This document shows positions 34,381-44,229 of a stretch of DNA of 64,000 bases, one piece after another; the stretch's first letter is position 1, and each line of letters starts with the position of its first letter. The notes beneath the pieces are model-generated. The model was not told where the DNA came from and made no database searches. It saw only the letters and a list, made by a program, of their open reading frames with translations. This stretch comes from Alsobacter metallidurans. Its GTDB lineage: Bacteria; Pseudomonadota; Alphaproteobacteria; Rhizobiales; Beijerinckiaceae. The DNA lies in the NCBI RefSeq assembly GCF_014636935.1, contig NZ_BMES01000001.1, forward strand, positions 971,383-1,035,382, given 5' to 3'. Both the position numbers and the translations under genes were made by a program.

Positions 34381-34647
34381 AAACGGCTCGGTGACTCGTG
34401 GCGATACGACCAGGAGTATGCCGGGCGTTCGTAAACAATCAGGGATAGAGATCCTCCAGAAGCCGGCTCGATGGGCCGGCGCCGCAACCCGAATGCGCGC
34501 AAACGAGCAATTTCAGCCCTCCCTGCGCGCAGGCGGTAGAACTCCGTTCACCATAGGGAGAAACCGGGCCACCCTGGCAACCACTCGAAAAGGCCTGCTC
34601 GTCCAGAGTGCGTCACGCAAAAAAGCACGCTGGGGTAGGGTTGCTCG

Positions 34648-36240
34648 ATGACGGTCCGGAATGAAGGCTTGGCGATCAGCGCCGTCATGGACGGGCGTGC
34701 GCCCGCGATCCTGTGCGCCGCCGCAACGGCCTTCCTGGCCCGGCTGGACGCCCGGTTCGAGACTGCCCGCCGGGCGGCCCTGGCCCACCGGGCCGAGCGC
34801 CGGCTGGCCTTCGACGGCGGCGAGATGCCGGACTTTCCGGCCGAGACCCAAAGCATCCGCGACGCTGACTGGCGGGTGAGCCCCATCCCGGCCGACCTCG
34901 TGGACCGCCGCATCGAGATCGCCGGGCCGCCCGGACGCGCCGCCATCGTGGCGGCCGTGAACTCCGGCGCGAAGGTGTTCGTGGCCGATTTCGAAGACGC
35001 GTCCTCGCCGAGCTGGACCAACCTGATCGACGGCCAGGCGAACCTGATCGATTTCTGGGCCGGGCGGCTCCAGGCCGGCTCCCCCAAGGGCCGCAAGACC
35101 GCGCCGCGTCCGGATGGCGCGGCCGTGATGATGCGCCCGCGCGGCTGGCACCTGCCCGAAAAGCACGTGCAGGTCGCCGGCCGGCCGCTGGCCGCTACGC
35201 TGTTCGACGTCGGGCTCTATTTGTTTCACAACGCCCGCGCGATCCAGGCCCAGGGCCGCACCGTCGCGCTTTACTTGCCCAAGGTGGAGGGCGCGCGCGA
35301 GGCGCGCCTCTGGAACGACATGCTGGGCTTCGCCGAGCGTGAGCTCGAATTGGCGGCGGGCTCCATCAAGGCCACCGTGCTGATCGAGACCATGCCGGCC
35401 GCCTTTGAGATGGACGAGATCCTGTGGGAGCTGCGCGAGCGCGCGCTCGGCCTCAATTGTGGCCGCTGGGACCTGATCTTCAGCTTCATCAAATGCCTCG
35501 GCAAGCACGCCCGCTTCGTCACGCCGGACCGCGCCTCCATGGTGATGGGGTCGAACTTTCTGGCGGCCTGCTCCTACCTGCTGGTGAAGACCTGCCACCG
35601 CCGCGGCGCGCTGGCGCTCGGCGGCAAGATCGCCAACATGCCCGTGAAGGGCGATCGCCGCGCCCATCGCCAGTCCATCGCCATGGTGAAGGCCGACAAG
35701 CAGCGCGCCGCCCTCGAGGGCCTGGACGGCGTCTGGGTCGGCCATCCCGATCTGGTCCCCATCGCCCAGGAGGTGTTCCACGGTCTGGTGCCGGAGGCGA
35801 ACCAGCTCGGCCTCCTCCATGCCGACATGGAGATCATCCGCGACGACATGCTCTCGATGCACCCCGGCCGCCGCACCGAGGCGGGCCTGCGCGGCAACAT
35901 CCGGGTTGTGATCCACTATCTGGCCGCCTGGATCGGCGGGCAGGGCGCGCTGCCGATGCACGACCTCCTGGAGGACGCGGGCACGGCCGAGATCGCGCGC
36001 GTGCAGGTCTGGCAGTGGGTGTACCACGAGGCCAAGCTGTCGGACGGCCGCAAGATCACGCCCGAGCTCTTCGGCGAAATCCTCGACGACGAGGTCGCGC
36101 GCCTCCGCGCCGATCTCGGCGACGCCGGCTTCGCGGCTGGCCGCCACCGGGAGGCCGTGGACCTGTTCCGCGCCATGACGCTGGCCGCGGACGTCCCCGA
36201 CTTCCTGACGCTCTCCGCCTACGACATGCTGGCGGCCTGA
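34648..36240 (+). CDS. aceB: Malate synthase A
   Basis: A 530-residue enzyme that condenses glyoxylate with acetyl-CoA to malate. TIM-barrel motifs of the A isoform are present: KVFVADFEDASSPSWTNLID, MMRPRGWHLPEKHV, VLIETMPAAFEMDEILWELR and ALGLNCGRWDLIFSFIK. The C-terminal AARIQ-like helix holds EVFHGLVPEANQLG and LRGNIRVVIHYLAAWIGGQG. Its distance from glcDEF is about 2.5 kb on the same strand, so it likely consumes the glyoxylate made by GlcDEF. No isocitrate lyase is in the window, which fits glycolate use rather than a complete glyoxylate shunt at this locus. Confidence 0.95.
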   Translation: MTVRNEGLAISAVMDGRAPAILCAAATAFLARLDARFETARRAALAHRAERRLAFDGGEMPDFPAETQSIRDADWRVSPIPADLVDRRIEIAGPPGRAAIVAAVNSGAKVFVADFEDASSPSWTNLIDGQANLIDFWAGRLQAGSPKGRKTAPRPDGAAVMMRPRGWHLPEKHVQVAGRPLAATLFDVGLYLFHNARAIQAQGRTVALYLPKVEGAREARLWNDMLGFAERELELAAGSIKATVLIETMPAAFEMDEILWELRERALGLNCGRWDLIFSFIKCLGKHARFVTPDRASMVMGSNFLAACSYLLVKTCHRRGALALGGKIANMPVKGDRRAHRQSIAMVKADKQRAALEGLDGVWVGHPDLVPIAQEVFHGLVPEANQLGLLHADMEIIRDDMLSMHPGRRTEAGLRGNIRVVIHYLAAWIGGQGALPMHDLLEDAGTAEIARVQVWQWVYHEAKLSDGRKITPELFGEILDDEVARLRADLGDAGFAAGRHREAVDLFRAMTLAADVPDFLTLSAYDMLAA

Positions 36241-36287
36241 GCGGCTGGCGCACGCGCGCTTTTCCACCCCCGTCCACCGCCCCAATC

Positions 36288-36427
36288 CCCTCATCCTGAG
36301 GAGCATCGCCGCTTGGCGATGCGTCTCGAAGGACAAGTGACTCCAGCCTGCCATCACGGTTGAACTCGCTGGAGCCCTCGTCCTTCGAGACGCAGGCCCA
36401 AGCGGGCCTGCTCCTCAGGATGAGGGT
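36288..36427. repeat. Intergenic repeat, family B, two inverted copies
   Basis: CCCTCATCCTGAGGAGCATC...TCTCGAAGGACAAG, then the inverse GTCCTTCGAGACGCAGGCCC...CTCAGGATGAGGG. The gap of about 410 bases before the DUF2076 gene otherwise holds about 220 bases with no recognised signal. Confidence 0.8.
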
Positions 36428-36651
36428 GTTGGGAGTTTGGACTATCCGAATGCCGATGAGGCAAGGCGCCCTCGCTCCCTCCACGGCGCCCCCCACACGG
36501 AACGCCCGACCTTTCCGCGAATTCATGTTGCGAGGCCTTGGAGGCCGGCTTGGCCGCCACCACATCTCACGGGCCGCACGGTGGCGATTGCGGCGCCTGC
36601 GAGGGTTGTTTCGGCCGCCACGCCGTTGAGTCACGCACACGAGGAGCGACC

Positions 36652-37473
36652 ATGAGTCCCGAGGAACGCCAGCTGCTCGCGAATCTGTTCGAGCGTGTGA
36701 AGGGCGCCGCCAATGCGCCGCGCGACAAGGAGGCCGAGGCCTTCATCAGCGATGCGGTGCGCCAGCAGCCCTATGCGCCCTACCTGATGGCCCAGACCGT
36801 GATCGTGCAGGAGGAGGCGCTGAAAGCCGCCGCCAGCCGCATCCAGGAGCTCGAGGCGCAGGCCGCCGAGCACGAAAAGGCGCGTGACGCCGGCTCCACC
36901 AGCTTCCTGGGCGGGCTCGGCAAAACCATTTTTGGCGGCCAGGAGGCGGGTCGTCCGCCCCAGCCCGGCCGTCCCGCAGGCCCATGGGGCCAAGCCGCCC
37001 CGCAAGCCGCTCCCCCGCCCGCCGCGGGTCCGTGGGGCGCGGCCCAGCAGGCCCAGCCGCCTCAGGGCGGCGGCGGCTTCTTCGGCGGAGGCCAGGGCGC
37101 GGGTCCTGGCGGGGCCATGGGGGCGATGGGTGGCGGTGGCGGCGGCGGCTTCCTGCGCAACGCCATGACGACCGCGGCCGGCGTGGCCGGCGGCGCCTTG
37201 CTGTTCCAGGGCGTCTCGTCGCTGTTCAACAGCCACCACGGCTCGGGCGGCCTGTTTGGCGGGCAGGCCAACAGCCTGGCCGACCCGGCCGCGCTCGGCG
37301 GCGGCTCCGGCGAGACCATCATCAACAACAACTATGGATCGGCGGCCGCCGACCCGATGGGCGACAGCGCCAACTACCAGTCGGCCGGCTATGACGATCC
37401 CGCGACCGACAGCCCCATCGATGACGCCAGCTTCGACGACGGCGGCGTGGACGACGGCGACAGCTGGGCCTGA
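36652..37473 (+). CDS. DUF2076 domain protein
   Basis: A 273-residue protein. The N-terminal part (MSPEERQLLANLFERVKGAA, FISDAVRQQPYAPYLMAQTV) is the helical DUF2076 signature, with a coiled coil (AASRIQELEAQAAEHEKA) after it. Next come a Pro/Gly/Gln-rich stretch, a glycine-rich hydrophobic hairpin (GVAGGALLFQGVSSLF), and an acidic tail (SFDDGGVDDGDSWA). This looks like a small periplasm- or membrane-associated protein of unknown role. GAGGAGCG precedes the ATG. It lies 12 bases before the LOG-family gene, so they form a likely two-gene unit. Confidence 0.88.
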   Translation: MSPEERQLLANLFERVKGAANAPRDKEAEAFISDAVRQQPYAPYLMAQTVIVQEEALKAAASRIQELEAQAAEHEKARDAGSTSFLGGLGKTIFGGQEAGRPPQPGRPAGPWGQAAPQAAPPPAAGPWGAAQQAQPPQGGGGFFGGGQGAGPGGAMGAMGGGGGGGFLRNAMTTAAGVAGGALLFQGVSSLFNSHHGSGGLFGGQANSLADPAALGGGSGETIINNNYGSAAADPMGDSANYQSAGYDDPATDSPIDDASFDDGGVDDGDSWA

Positions 37474-37485
37474 TAGGTTCTCCGG

Positions 37486-38268
37486 GTGACAGATTCGCCC
37501 GACAACAGCGCCCAAATGGCGTCCGCCGCGTTTCGCCTGCCGGCCATGGACCAGGAGTTCCTGCTCGGCGACTCGATGCGCGGCGTGCGCTTTCTTCTGG
37601 AATACGCCAAGGCGGAGGAGCGCCTGCGCGCCTGGGGCGTGCGCTCAACCGTGGTGGTGTTCGGCTCGGCCCGCGCGAGGCCGGCCGGCGTCCCGACGAC
37701 GTTCGGGCCCAACGGCGCGCGCTGGTATGAGGAGGCGCGCCGATTCGGCATGATCGCCTCGCAGCGCGGCGGGGCTTTGACGTCCGACCACGGCCAGCGC
37801 GACAACGTGATCGCGACGGGCGGCGGCCCCGGCATTATGGAAGCCGCCAACCGCGGGGCCGCCGAAGCCGGAGCGCCGTCGGTCGGCTTCAACATCACCC
37901 TGCCGCACGAGCAGGAGCCGAACGCCTATTCGACGCCGGACCTCACCTTCCGCTTCCACTATTTCGCGATGCGCAAGATGCATCTCGCCATGCGGGCCAA
38001 CGGATTGGTGGTGTTCCCGGGCGGCTTCGGCACCTTTGACGAGCTCTTCGAGATCTTGACGCTGCGCCAGACCGGCAAGGCCCCGGCGATCCCGATCGTG
38101 CTGGCGGACCGAGCCTACTGGACCTCGGTCATCAACTTTGACGCCCTCGTGGACGCCGGCATGGTGAAACGCGACGACCTCGACCTCTTCGGCTTCGCGG
38201 ATGACGCCGAGGACATCTGGGCCGCCTTGGTGGAACGCGGCCTGCCGCTGCCGCACCGGAAAGGGTAG
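37486..38268 (+). CDS. LOG family (TIGR00730) nucleotide phosphoribohydrolase-like protein
   Basis: A 260-residue Rossmann-fold protein starting at GTG. It has the two hallmarks of the LOG/lysine-decarboxylase-like family, GGGPGIMEAANRG and PGGFGTFDELFE. Family members hydrolyse nucleoside 5'-monophosphates, including cytokinin ribotides, to base and ribose 5-phosphate. The extra N-terminal ~60 residues (MDQEFLLGDSMRGVRFLLEY) are typical of the bacterial long form. Downstream is a repeat. Confidence 0.9.
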   Translation: MTDSPDNSAQMASAAFRLPAMDQEFLLGDSMRGVRFLLEYAKAEERLRAWGVRSTVVVFGSARARPAGVPTTFGPNGARWYEEARRFGMIASQRGGALTSDHGQRDNVIATGGGPGIMEAANRGAAEAGAPSVGFNITLPHEQEPNAYSTPDLTFRFHYFAMRKMHLAMRANGLVVFPGGFGTFDELFEILTLRQTGKAPAIPIVLADRAYWTSVINFDALVDAGMVKRDDLDLFGFADDAEDIWAALVERGLPLPHRKG

Positions 38269-38301
38269 CGAGCCTGTGGCTGGGCATTCGATGCGCCTCG
38301 C

Positions 38302-38384
38302 CGTCATTGCGAGCGCAGCGAAGCAATCCAGCCTAACGCCCGGCCGTTAGGCTGGATTGCTTCGCCTCCGGCTCGCAATGACGG
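38302..38384. repeat. Intergenic palindromic repeat, family A (copy 5)
   Basis: CGTCATTGCGAGCGCAGCG...CGGCTCGCAATGACGG, placed between two convergent genes, followed by a short CCCTCCCCCTCAAGGGGAGC hairpin near 38417-38437. Confidence 0.9.
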
Positions 38385-38445
38385 CGAGGGGACGCCCAGG
38401 ACGGCGCGAAGCGCCACCCTCCCCCTCAAGGGGAGCGTGGGCCCC

Positions 38446-39171
38446 CTACATCACCACCACAGTCGTCCCCACCCGCACGCGCTCGTACAGGTCCGTGACG
38501 TCCTCGTTGCGCAGGCGGATGCAGCCCGAGGAGACGTTCTGGCCGATGGTGTTGGGCTCGTTGGTGCCGTGGATGCGGTAGAGCGTGGAGCCGAGATACA
38601 TCGCGCGGGCGCCGAGTGGGTTGTCGGGGCCGCCTTCCATGTGGGCCGGGAGGTCCGGCCGGCGCTTGATCATCTCGGGCGGGGGCGTCCAGCCGGGCCA
38701 TTCGGCCTTGCGGGTGATGGTCTTCACGCCCGCCCAGGTGAAGCCGGGGCGACCCACGCCGATGCCGTAGCGCAGGGCCTTGCCGCCCGGCTGGACGAGA
38801 TAGAGAAACTTGTTGGGCGAATCGATCACGATCGTGCCCGGCGCGTGGCGGCCGTCATAGTCCACGACCTGGCGCTCGTAGCGCGGGTCGAGGCCGCGCT
38901 CGATGCGGCTCATCGGCTCGGGCGGCGCGTTCATGGGCAGGGAGGCGTAGCGCGGGTCCGGCGCATAGGCGGGCTCGGCCGGCCAGATGGGACGGCGGAC
39001 GCCGAGCGGCGCCCCTGGGATGGGGGGCGCCACGGCGGGTTCGCGCGGCGACGGGTTGCGCCCGGTCATCAGCAACTCGATGAAGCCGCCGCCCATGTCG
39101 GGCGAGCCGGCGCGCGCAAGCGACGGCGCGACGGCCACGAGGGCGATGAGGGGCAACAGGTATCTGCGCAT
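38446..39171 (-). CDS. L,D-transpeptidase (ErfK/YbiS family)
   Basis: A 241-residue exported YkuD-domain enzyme. The N-terminus MRRYLLPLIALVAVAPSLAR is a signal peptide. The catalytic site is visible as YRIHGTNEPNTIGQNVSSGC with IRLRNEDVTDLYERV after it, with the nucleophilic cysteine in SSGCIRL. The family strand FLYLVQPGGKALRYGIGVGR is present. It could attach lipoproteins to murein or form 3-3 links. It is the second L,D-transpeptidase in the window. It converges on the LOG gene across a repeat. Confidence 0.93.
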   Translation of the reverse strand: MRRYLLPLIALVAVAPSLARAGSPDMGGGFIELLMTGRNPSPREPAVAPPIPGAPLGVRRPIWPAEPAYAPDPRYASLPMNAPPEPMSRIERGLDPRYERQVVDYDGRHAPGTIVIDSPNKFLYLVQPGGKALRYGIGVGRPGFTWAGVKTITRKAEWPGWTPPPEMIKRRPDLPAHMEGGPDNPLGARAMYLGSTLYRIHGTNEPNTIGQNVSSGCIRLRNEDVTDLYERVRVGTTVVVM

Positions 39172-39262
39172 GGGAGGCTGCGGCTCCAGGCTGAATACTT
39201 CGGGTTATGTCAGCCGGAAACTATTCGCTCGCGGGTGGAGGCCTGCTGAACAATCAACGTTA

Positions 39263-39276
39263 ACAAAGCGCTTTGT
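39263..39276. promoter_or_regulatory. Perfect 14-bp palindrome upstream of divergent genes
   Basis: ACAAAGCGCTTTGT in an AT-rich island between the L,D-transpeptidase and the CheZ-like gene, which are divergent. A symmetric site here could be a regulator-binding site. The regulator is unknown. Confidence 0.35.
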
Positions 39277-39419
39277 ATTTCATTCAATTCTCTTTTCAGC
39301 GGAATGGTTTACAAGAAATTGAGCGGTTTCGGTAAGGCGTTGTTTATCCCTTAAGGAAGCGCAGGCATGGTTCTCGGCAACGCTTGGCCGGCTCGCGGCC
39401 CGCGTTCGGAAACTGTTGA

Positions 39420-40010
39420 TTGAACCGCACGACCCGCCCCTATCGCCTCGAACGCACCGCGCCGCCCGGGTCGCCGACGGCGCGCGGCGCTTCTGGCTCG
39501 TCGGCGGAGACAGCCCGGGCCGAATCGGCGCAGGCCGGAGCCGGCCACCAGGCCGCCGCGGTTGCGGTGGTTCAAGCTGGCGCCGGGCTGGCGCGCGCCT
39601 CCGCGGAGCTCACCGCGGTCACCAGCGACGTGGCGCGCGGCGTTCACGCCATCCTCGGCATCTGCGAGGAGCTGGACGCAACGATTCACCGTCTCAAGGC
39701 CGAAGGCGCGCTTTCGGCCGAAAGCGCCGACCACCTCTCCGAACGGCTCTTGCTGGTGTTTCAGGCCTGCGATTTCCAGGATCTCGCGGGGCAGCGCATC
39801 GCCAATGTGCGCGGCCTTCTCGATGAGCTCGACCGCCGCATCGTGACCTGGCGGTTCGGCGCCGCGCCGGCCGCCAAGGCGGCCACCGCGGACGGCGCGA
39901 TCCCGGGCTGGGGCGGCAACGCCCGCGCCACCGAACTCGAGAATGGCCCGCGCCTGCAATCGGACGCCGGGCACCTGACCCAGGCCGACGTGGACCGGCT
40001 GCTGTCCTGA
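39420..40010 (+). CDS. CheZ-like protein phosphatase
   Basis: A 196-residue helical protein; the start codon is a TTG and is uncertain. After a low-complexity Ala-rich N-terminus (which may not be translated fully) the helix LLLVFQACDFQDLAGQRI carries the CheZ pattern. Asp121 and Gln125 are spaced as the catalytic Asp143/Gln147 of E. coli CheZ. The C-terminus ends HLTQADVDRLLS, like the CheY-binding tail of CheZ. So it probably dephosphorylates a CheY-like receiver. No receiver is adjacent; one lies 17 kb away beside a second CheZ-like gene. Confidence 0.75.
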   Translation: MNRTTRPYRLERTAPPGSPTARGASGSSAETARAESAQAGAGHQAAAVAVVQAGAGLARASAELTAVTSDVARGVHAILGICEELDATIHRLKAEGALSAESADHLSERLLLVFQACDFQDLAGQRIANVRGLLDELDRRIVTWRFGAAPAAKAATADGAIPGWGGNARATELENGPRLQSDAGHLTQADVDRLLS

Positions 40011-40076
40011 CGACTTCACGGCGCCGGCGCGGCATGCGAGAAGGGCCGCCCCTGTTCGCCCGGGCCGCCCCCCCCC

Positions 40077-40619
40077 ATGACCGCTCCGCTCGACGCCAGC
40101 CTCTCGATCCGCCCCGCCGTCGACAATGACGGGCCGCGGCTGGCGGACCTGATTCGCACCGTGTTCGCCGAATACGAGAACTGCCCCTTTGTGTCGGATG
40201 AATTCCCGGAGCTCGCCGCCCCGGCGACGAGCTATGCGGCGCGCGGCGGCGTGCTCTGGGTCGCAGAGCGCAGGGCCGCCGGCGGCGAGACGCAGCTGGT
40301 CGGCTCGCTCGCGATCGCGCCGGCCGTTGACCCGGGCGACTTCGAGCTCCTGAAGGTCTACGCCGCCGCCAGCGAGCGTGGGCGCGGCCTCGCGGCGCGG
40401 CTGCTCGCCGACGCGGTCGCGTACGCGGCCGAGCGGGGAGGGCGGCGCATCGTGCTGTGGTCAGACAGCCGCTTCACGCGGGGGCATGCGTTTTATCGCA
40501 AGCACGGGTTCAAGCCGACGCCCGGCATCCGGGCGCTGCATGACGTCGGCGTAACGCTGGAGCTCGGCTTCGCGCGCGACCTGCCTGCAGGCCGGGACGA
40601 ATCGGCGGGCGGGCTTTGA
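40077..40619 (+). CDS. GNAT family N-acetyltransferase
   Basis: A 180-residue acetyltransferase of the GNAT fold. SIRPAVDNDGPRLADLIRTV opens the domain. The acetyl-CoA binding motif A is in LKVYAAASERGRGLAARLLA, and motif B in RRIVLWSDSRFTRGHAFYRK. The substrate cannot be inferred. A run of nine C bases precedes the ATG closely, without a clear ribosome-binding site. It overlaps the following transporter gene by four bases, so the two are co-translated. Confidence 0.88.
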   Translation: MTAPLDASLSIRPAVDNDGPRLADLIRTVFAEYENCPFVSDEFPELAAPATSYAARGGVLWVAERRAAGGETQLVGSLAIAPAVDPGDFELLKVYAAASERGRGLAARLLADAVAYAAERGGRRIVLWSDSRFTRGHAFYRKHGFKPTPGIRALHDVGVTLELGFARDLPAGRDESAGGL

Positions 40620-41512
40620 AGCCCGTTCTCCGGCACGATGTCTCGCTGCTGCCGATCGGCATGGCGATGGCGGGCGCGATCCTGCTCACCGTGATGGATG
40701 CGGTGATGAAGGGGCTCTCGGCCGGCTTCTCGACGCTCGATCTCGTGGCCGGACGCTATGTGTTCGGCACGCTGGTGGCGGTCCCGATCGCGCTCGTGAT
40801 GCGCCCGGCGCTCCCCAACGCGGCGATGCTGCGCGCCCATCTGGTGCGCACCCTCGTGGTGGTGGTGACGGCCGGGTTGTTCTTTTACTCGCTGTCCATC
40901 CTGCCGCTCGTGGAGGCGGTGGTGTTCAGCTACCTGTCGCCCGTGATCATGGCGCTGCTCGGCCGCGTGATGCTGGGCGAGAAGGTCGCGCCGGCCGTCG
41001 CGGTCGCGATCGCGGTGTCGTTCGCGGGCGTGATCGTGATCGCGGTCGGCAAGGGGATCAGCGTCGCCGGCATGGGCCGGGACCTCTGGGGCGTGCTGGC
41101 CGCCGTGGCGGCGGCGTTCACCTATGCGCTCGCGATGGTGATGCTGCGGGCGCGCACGGGCAGCGACCCCATCGTCGGCATCGTGGCGCTGCAGAACGTC
41201 ATCGCCATGGCGTATGTGCTGCCGCTGTCGCTCGCGTTCGGCCAGCCGCTTTCGCTCGTGCAGGCGCACTGGCCGTGGCTGCTGCTCGCCGGGGGGCTGG
41301 GCGCGGTCGGCCACCTGTTCTACGCCGGGGCCTTCAAGCGGGCGCCCGCCGCCAAGATCGGCGCGGTGGAGTACACCAACTTCATCTGGGCGACCGCCAT
41401 CGGCTACGTCGCCTTCAGCGAGATCCCGACCGCTTCCGCGACGGCCGGCGCGGCCCTGATCGTCTGCGGGTCGCTGGTGCTGATGGTGAAGCGCAAGCCC
41501 GCCGCGGCCTGA
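40616..41512 (+). CDS. DMT family (EamA) transporter
   Basis: A 298-residue inner-membrane protein with about ten hydrophobic helices in two EamA repeats, as in drug/metabolite exporters. Examples are AMAGAILLTVMDAVMKGLSA at the start of repeat one and WGVLAAVAAAFTYALAMVML at the start of repeat two, each followed by the repeat-end pattern seen in PLVEAVVFSYLSPVIMALLG and GAVEYTNFIWATAIGYVAF. The start is a TTG overlapping the GNAT stop (TTGA). The substrate is unknown. The pairing with GNAT suggests a modified small molecule but is not evidence. Confidence 0.88.
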   Translation: MKPVLRHDVSLLPIGMAMAGAILLTVMDAVMKGLSAGFSTLDLVAGRYVFGTLVAVPIALVMRPALPNAAMLRAHLVRTLVVVVTAGLFFYSLSILPLVEAVVFSYLSPVIMALLGRVMLGEKVAPAVAVAIAVSFAGVIVIAVGKGISVAGMGRDLWGVLAAVAAAFTYALAMVMLRARTGSDPIVGIVALQNVIAMAYVLPLSLAFGQPLSLVQAHWPWLLLAGGLGAVGHLFYAGAFKRAPAAKIGAVEYTNFIWATAIGYVAFSEIPTASATAGAALIVCGSLVLMVKRKPAAA

Positions 41513-41647
41513 CGGCGGCGGCGCGGGGTTTCGGCCGGAGGCGTTTCGGGCTATGGTCCCCCCGCAGATCGTGGCGCGGCCGCCCCGCCGGTCGCCCTTA
41601 ATTTCGACCGCCCGCACAAAACCGCGAAGCTCGCGCTGCGACAAATC

Positions 41648-41676
41648 TTGACAGTCCCGCCCGGGGCGCTTATCTC
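41648..41676 (+). promoter_or_regulatory. groESL promoter
   Basis: Consensus TTGACA and TATCTC separated by 17 bases, directly before the CIRCE element, which would overlap the early transcript. Confidence 0.75.
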
Positions 41677-41689
41677 CGCGTCATCCTGA

Positions 41690-41716
41690 TTGGCACTCTC
41701 TTGGTGAGAGTGCTAG
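41690..41716 (+). promoter_or_regulatory. CIRCE operator (HrcA-binding site)
   Basis: TTGGCACTC, nine bases, GAGTGCTAG. This matches the CIRCE inverted repeat TTAGCACTC-N9-GAGTGCTAA with one change in each arm. It implies HrcA repression of groESL, released at heat shock. Confidence 0.95.
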
Positions 41717-41776
41717 CAGGCCATCGTTTCTTGCCAGCTTCAGCGCTTCGTGCGCGTCGCGAAGAGGAAGACACTC

Positions 41777-42064
41777 ATGCAATTCCGTCCCCTGCACGAC
41801 CGCGTCGTCGTCCGCCGCCTCGAGTCGGAGGAGAAGACCAAGGGCGGCATCATCATCCCCGACAGCGCCAAGGAGAAGCCCCAGGAGGGCGAGATCGTGG
41901 CCGTTGGACCCGGCGCCCGTGACGAAAGCGGCAAGCTCGTCGCTCTCGACGTGAAGGCCGGCGACCGCGTCCTGTTCGGCAAGTGGTCGGGCACCGAGGT
42001 CAAGATCGACGGTCAGGACCTCCTGATCATGAAGGAGTCCGACATCATGGGCGTCGTCGCCTGA
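41777..42064 (+). CDS. groES: Co-chaperonin GroES
   Basis: The 95-residue lid of the GroEL chaperonin, starting [20 protein letters not shown]. The mobile loop is [20 protein letters not shown], and the roof and core residues [18 protein letters not shown] are intact. I chose the ATG that gives the universal N-terminus; an in-frame codon 27 bases upstream is a chance extension. First gene of a CIRCE-controlled operon, 51 bases before groEL. Confidence 0.98.
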   Translation: MQFRPLHDRVVVRRLESEEKTKGGIIIPDSAKEKPQEGEIVAVGPGARDESGKLVALDVKAGDRVLFGKWSGTEVKIDGQDLLIMKESDIMGVVA

Positions 42065-42103
42065 TCTCGGACCTACCCCGCCTTTCCTGATTTCAATTCA
42101 TAG

Positions 42104-43753
<1,650 letters not shown>

Positions 43754-43792
43754 GTCCAACGCCGCTCGGTTCTCCGAGCCACAGAGTAGTGA

Positions 43793-43818
43793 AGGGCGGC
43801 CGCGAGGCCGCCCTTTTT
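43793..43818 (+). terminator. Terminator of groESL
   Basis: A 9-bp perfect stem AGGGCGGCC / GGCCGCCCT with a GCGA tetraloop and TTTT directly after. Confidence 0.93.
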
Positions 43819-43865
43819 GCGTTGTGGCAGGCGCTGGCCCAGCGAAACGGCCGTGACATGCTCTC

Positions 43866-43970
43866 CGTCATCCCCGGCGGCGCGAAGCGCCGGGAAGGGG
43901 ATCGAGAAGTGAGCGACCTTGCCGCTGGATCCCCATCCCGACCTGCTGCGCAGGTCGCCGGGGATGACGG
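43866..43970. repeat. Intergenic palindromic repeat, family D (copy 2)
   Basis: CGTCATCCCCGGCGGCGCG...GCAGGTCGCCGGGGATGACGG, matching the copy near 18.9 kb. Together with the next repeat it fills the 476-base gap after groEL. Confidence 0.8.
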
Positions 43971-44017
43971 CCCAACAAGTCCAGCCTTCGCTGGCGCCAT
44001 CGGGAGACATCCTCCCC

Positions 44018-44100
44018 CTCATTGCGAGCGCCAGCGAAGCAATCCAGCCTAATGTCCGGCTTTTAAGCTGGATTGCTTCGCCTCCGGCTCGCAATGACGG
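44018..44100. repeat. Intergenic palindromic repeat, family A (copy 6)
   Basis: CCTCATTGCGAGCGCCAGCG...CGGCTCGCAATGACGG, with AAGCAATCCAG and CTGGATTGCTT inner arms. Confidence 0.9.
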
Positions 44101-44229
44101 CGAGGGACTCAATCATTCCGGCGTAAGTTTCCGCGACCCCGCAGCCTCTTCGGTTCCACCGCGCCGCGTGTTAAGCCTTCCCGCCGGTTCGCGCTCCGCG
44201 CGCCTTTCTTGCCGTGAGACTCAAGCCCC

